The notes under the pieces were generated by a model. It was not told the origin of the DNA. It worked only from the letters and a program-made list of their open reading frames with translations, and ran no database searches. 7,755 nucleotides of DNA from Candidatus Zixiibacteriota bacterium (GTDB lineage Bacteria > Zixibacteria > MSB-5A5 > GN15 > PGXB01). Shown here piece after piece: positions 5,767 through 7,755 of the stretch; the first letter of the stretch is position 1, and every line of letters starts with the position of its first letter. Location: positions 1-7,755 of the forward strand of contig DAOWOO010000055.1 of NCBI GenBank assembly GCA_030642025.1, written 5' to 3'. A program made the position numbers and the translations under genes.

Positions 5767-6564
5767 ATGAACAAATTCTATACGCTATTATTGGCCGCCG
5801 CCTTGATACTTGCGGCCTCGTCCGTTTCAGGGAAAATATATGTTGACTGGAATGGCGAGTACTATATCGAATATCCTGATGAGTGGAGCGAGGTGCCGTA
5901 CCGAGCGGTTGATATTTTCCTGGTATCCCAGAATATCAGCCCGCTGGAATTCTCCTATAGCGTGGTAATCTCCGAAGAATCCGGGCAGCCGTATTTCAGT
6001 AATGCCTATCTGTTTATAAGCGCCTATCCAATCGGTGAATTTTCCGGTCGGGAGATCGATTCCATTCTCAAGGTTATGAGCGACTCCTATGAGTCTCAGT
6101 ATATCAAAGGTTCACTTGCCGACACGGTTCGAAGATTCCGTCCCGGCCAGCCGGTCTACGATGAGAAACAGAAAGTAATTGCCGTATTTGATCATATCAC
6201 CGGCGCTGTAACCGACAAGGTCCTTCTGGAACTGCGTAAATTTTATGAAAAGGGAGTAGTCATTTTCTACTGTTATGCACCGATTCAGAAATTCGATTCG
6301 GTGCGCCCGAAATTCCTATCGATTCTCAATTCCTTCTCGATTGAGAATCTTGACCGGTTTTCGAAATCATCGGACAGTGTGAAAATTGTCGATTTGTCTG
6401 AACGGCAGCCTGCTGAATATGAAGACACCCGTCCCGAACCTCATTCGGGTGGAAATACAACCGACCGTTTCAGCGGAAGCGCTTTCAAAATTATACTGGC
6501 GATTGCTATCCTGATCGCGCTGATATATACAATCGCCAAGAATAAAAGAAGAAAACAGGTTTAG
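5767..6564 (+). CDS. Membrane-anchored exported protein with PsbP/Mog1-like outer domain, function unknown
   Basis: A 265-residue protein. Residues 1-22 are a signal peptide (K3, hydrophobic core 4-17, SVSG before K23). Residues 24-191 form a compact extracytoplasmic domain. It opens with YYIEYPDEW (32-40) and closes with FLSILNSF (183-190), the beginning and end pattern of PsbP/Mog1-like (DUF1795-type) domains. That assignment is a pattern inference. A low-complexity polar linker (about 192-238) leads to one membrane helix (about 241-257) and a basic cytosolic tail KNKRRKQV. The predicted topology is therefore domain outside, C-terminus inside. It lies 11 bases after the GlmL-like gene and 36 bases before the next gene in the same orientation, so it is very likely co-transcribed. 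The ribosome binding site is weak, suggesting translational coupling. No catalytic motif is recognised. Confidence 0.82.
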   Translation: MNKFYTLLLAAALILAASSVSGKIYVDWNGEYYIEYPDEWSEVPYRAVDIFLVSQNISPLEFSYSVVISEESGQPYFSNAYLFISAYPIGEFSGREIDSILKVMSDSYESQYIKGSLADTVRRFRPGQPVYDEKQKVIAVFDHITGAVTDKVLLELRKFYEKGVVIFYCYAPIQKFDSVRPKFLSILNSFSIENLDRFSKSSDSVKIVDLSERQPAEYEDTRPEPHSGGNTTDRFSGSAFKIILAIAILIALIYTIAKNKRRKQV

Positions 6565-6587
6565 CTTGAATTATAAAGGTAGCAAAA

Positions 6588-6593
6588 AGAGGA
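6588..6593 (+). promoter_or_regulatory. Ribosome binding site of the third operon gene
   Basis: AGAGGA lies seven bases upstream of the ATG at 6601, in an A-rich context. It is clearly better than the sites of the two preceding genes, so this gene may be translated more efficiently and independently. It supports 6601 as the start. Confidence 0.7.
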
Positions 6594-6600
6594 ATTAGAT

Positions 6601-7728
6601 ATGGGTCATGCATATACACCCGGCCTGAAGGTAAGTAATAAGATTCTTCTGACCAAGAACCGTATTCTGCCTTTAAAAGGCGAGGTTATAGTACAAACAG
6701 GTCAACGGGTCAAACCGGATGATATTGTCGCCCGAACCCATCTTCCGGGCATCGTGGAACCGATGAATGTCGCCAATATCCTGGGGATTCCCCCGGAGGA
6801 CATCAGCGACGCCATGTTGAAAAAGGAGGGTGACACAGTCACCAAGGGTGAAAATATTGCGCTGTCAAAGTCGTTTTTCGGTCTGTTCAAGTCAAAATGC
6901 CAGGCCAAAATAAGCGGGACGATTGAATCGATCTCTCATGTAACCGGTCAGGTTCTGCTTCGAGGAGAACCGATTCCGGTAACGGTGAAGGCATATATCG
7001 ATGGTGAAGTAACGGAGATTTTTGAAAAAGAGGGTGTTGCGGTGACCACCTGGTCGGCGTTTGTCCAGGGTATTTTTGGAATCGGCGGTGAAACCCACGG
7101 CGAAATCAAAGTGGCTATACCCGATAATTTATCCACGCTCACTGATAAGGAGATTAATGACTCCTGCAAGGATAAGGTCATTGTCGGCGGTTCGATGGTT
7201 ACCGCCGATGCAATCAAAAAAGCTGTCAGAGTCGGAGTCGCCGGAATAGTTGTGGGGGGATTTAATGACAAGGATATGCGCGACTTTCTTGGCTATGATA
7301 TCGGCGTCGCCATTACCGGCTCCGAAGAAATCGGGATTACCCTGATTATCACCGAAGGCTTCGGGCAAATAAGTATGGCGCAAAAAACCTTTGATCTGTT
7401 CAAGTCCAGGGAAGGCCAGCCGGCCTGCATTAACGGCGCCACCCAGATTCGCGCCGGAGTAATTCGGCCCGAAATAATAATTCCGATAGACGGCGATATT
7501 CATGCTGAATTGCAAAAAAGTGATTATCGCGAACTCGGTCTCCAGATAGGCTCGCCGGTGCGCGTGATCAGGCACCCCCATTTCGGTAAATTGGGCGAAG
7601 TGGTCGATCTGCCACCCCAGTTGACAGAGTTGGAATCGGGTTCGCATGCCCGCGTGCTTGAGGTACAATTCTCCGATGGTGAACGCGTCACTGTCCCCAG
7701 GGCTAACGTGGAGATGATTGAATCTTAA
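6601..7728 (+). CDS. Soluble protein with lipoyl-like segments and KOW-like C-terminus, function unknown
   Basis: A 375-residue protein with no signal peptide or membrane helix, hence probably cytosolic. Residues about 21-145 contain short beta/turn units such as GEVIVQTGQRVKPDDIVAR (27-45), EGDTVTKGENIA (76-87) and AKISGTIESIS (102-112), the pattern of barrel-sandwich (lipoyl/biotinyl-like) folds. No modifiable lysine in an MKM or DKA context is seen. Residues about 192-295 look alpha/beta, with VIVGGSMVTADAIKKAV and GVAGIVVGGF. Residues 318-372 (GSPVRVIRHPHFGKLGEVVDL, with an R-V-T-V-P-R-A-N-V-E ending) resemble a KOW/SH3-like barrel. I recognise no named family. Being in an operon with a GlmL-like ATPase and a membrane-anchored exported protein suggests a shared pathway. 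The stop is TAA at 7726-7728. Confidence 0.85.
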   Translation: MGHAYTPGLKVSNKILLTKNRILPLKGEVIVQTGQRVKPDDIVARTHLPGIVEPMNVANILGIPPEDISDAMLKKEGDTVTKGENIALSKSFFGLFKSKCQAKISGTIESISHVTGQVLLRGEPIPVTVKAYIDGEVTEIFEKEGVAVTTWSAFVQGIFGIGGETHGEIKVAIPDNLSTLTDKEINDSCKDKVIVGGSMVTADAIKKAVRVGVAGIVVGGFNDKDMRDFLGYDIGVAITGSEEIGITLIITEGFGQISMAQKTFDLFKSREGQPACINGATQIRAGVIRPEIIIPIDGDIHAELQKSDYRELGLQIGSPVRVIRHPHFGKLGEVVDLPPQLTELESGSHARVLEVQFSDGERVTVPRANVEMIES

Positions 7729-7732
7729 AAGA

Positions 7733-7745
7733 CCGATAGGATCGG
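7733..7745 (+). repeat. Small hairpin around the next gene's Shine-Dalgarno
   Basis: CCGAT (7733-7737), loop AGG, ATCGG (7741-7745): a perfect 5-bp inverted repeat in the 20-base gap after the third operon gene. The AGG loop is also the core of the likely ribosome binding site for an ATG at 7749. It is too short and lacks a T-run, so it is not a terminator. Confidence 0.3.
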
Positions 7746-7748
7746 CGT

Positions 7749-7755
7749 ATGATAA
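7749..7755 (+). CDS. Probable start of a fourth operon gene, cut by window end
   Basis: An ATG at 7749 follows TAGGAT (7737-7742) at a normal spacing, 20 bases after the stop of the preceding gene and in the same orientation. Only ATG ATA A is visible, so nothing can be said about the product. Without further sequence this could be a chance ATG. Confidence 0.4.

Noticed and set aside
1..7755. CRISPR array, insertion sequence, tRNA or rRNA
   Set aside because: No regularly spaced repeats, transposase motifs, terminal inverted repeats with target duplications, or cloverleaf-like sequences were found on either strand.

Overview
The window looks like a piece of a moderately GC-balanced, free-living, Gram-negative-type bacterial chromosome. 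The best guess for its source is an uncultured FCB-group lineage such as candidate division Zixibacteria. This is an inference from style: a secreted protein with a C-terminal type I dockerin duplex of the GDxDxxxxVNLTDIL type, next to an orphan GlmL/MutL-family ATPase. No marker gene is present to prove the taxonomy.

Layout. (1) Bases 1-1076, plus strand: the C-terminal part of a DAO-family flavoenzyme (sarcosine oxidase beta / proline dehydrogenase beta type). Its FAD-binding N-terminus lies upstream of the window. (2) Bases 1077-1296: a convergent intergenic region with a weak plus-strand terminator-like hairpin for the oxidoreductase. It also holds a very good minus-strand intrinsic terminator: a 13-bp stem with a GAAA loop and a T-rich tail. 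(3) Bases 1297-3351, minus strand: a 684-aa exported protein with a signal peptide, an N-terminal domain around LADDWQC/WGSW, a long beta-rich middle and a C-terminal dockerin duplex. (4) Bases 3352-3898: a divergent, visibly AT-richer intergenic region of 547 bases. It carries promoter candidates in both directions, several inverted repeats and a potentially structured leader directly before the next operon. (5) Bases 3899-7728, plus strand: three closely spaced genes that look like one operon. They encode a GlmL/MutL-like ASKHA ATPase, a signal-peptide protein with a PsbP/Mog1-like outer domain and one C-terminal membrane anchor, and a soluble protein with lipoyl-like segments and a KOW-like C-terminus. 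A fourth gene seems to start at 7749 as the window ends.

How they work together. GlmL is known as the accessory protein encoded with B12-dependent glutamate mutase, but no mutase subunit is visible here. The GlmL-like protein instead sits with two genes of unknown function, so this operon is the most interesting part of the window. Its leader has a near-consensus sigma70-type promoter and mutually exclusive hairpins. One alternative pairing would cover the Shine-Dalgarno region, and part of the core resembles fragments of cobalamin riboswitches. The oxidoreductase and the dockerin protein appear to be independent transcription units.
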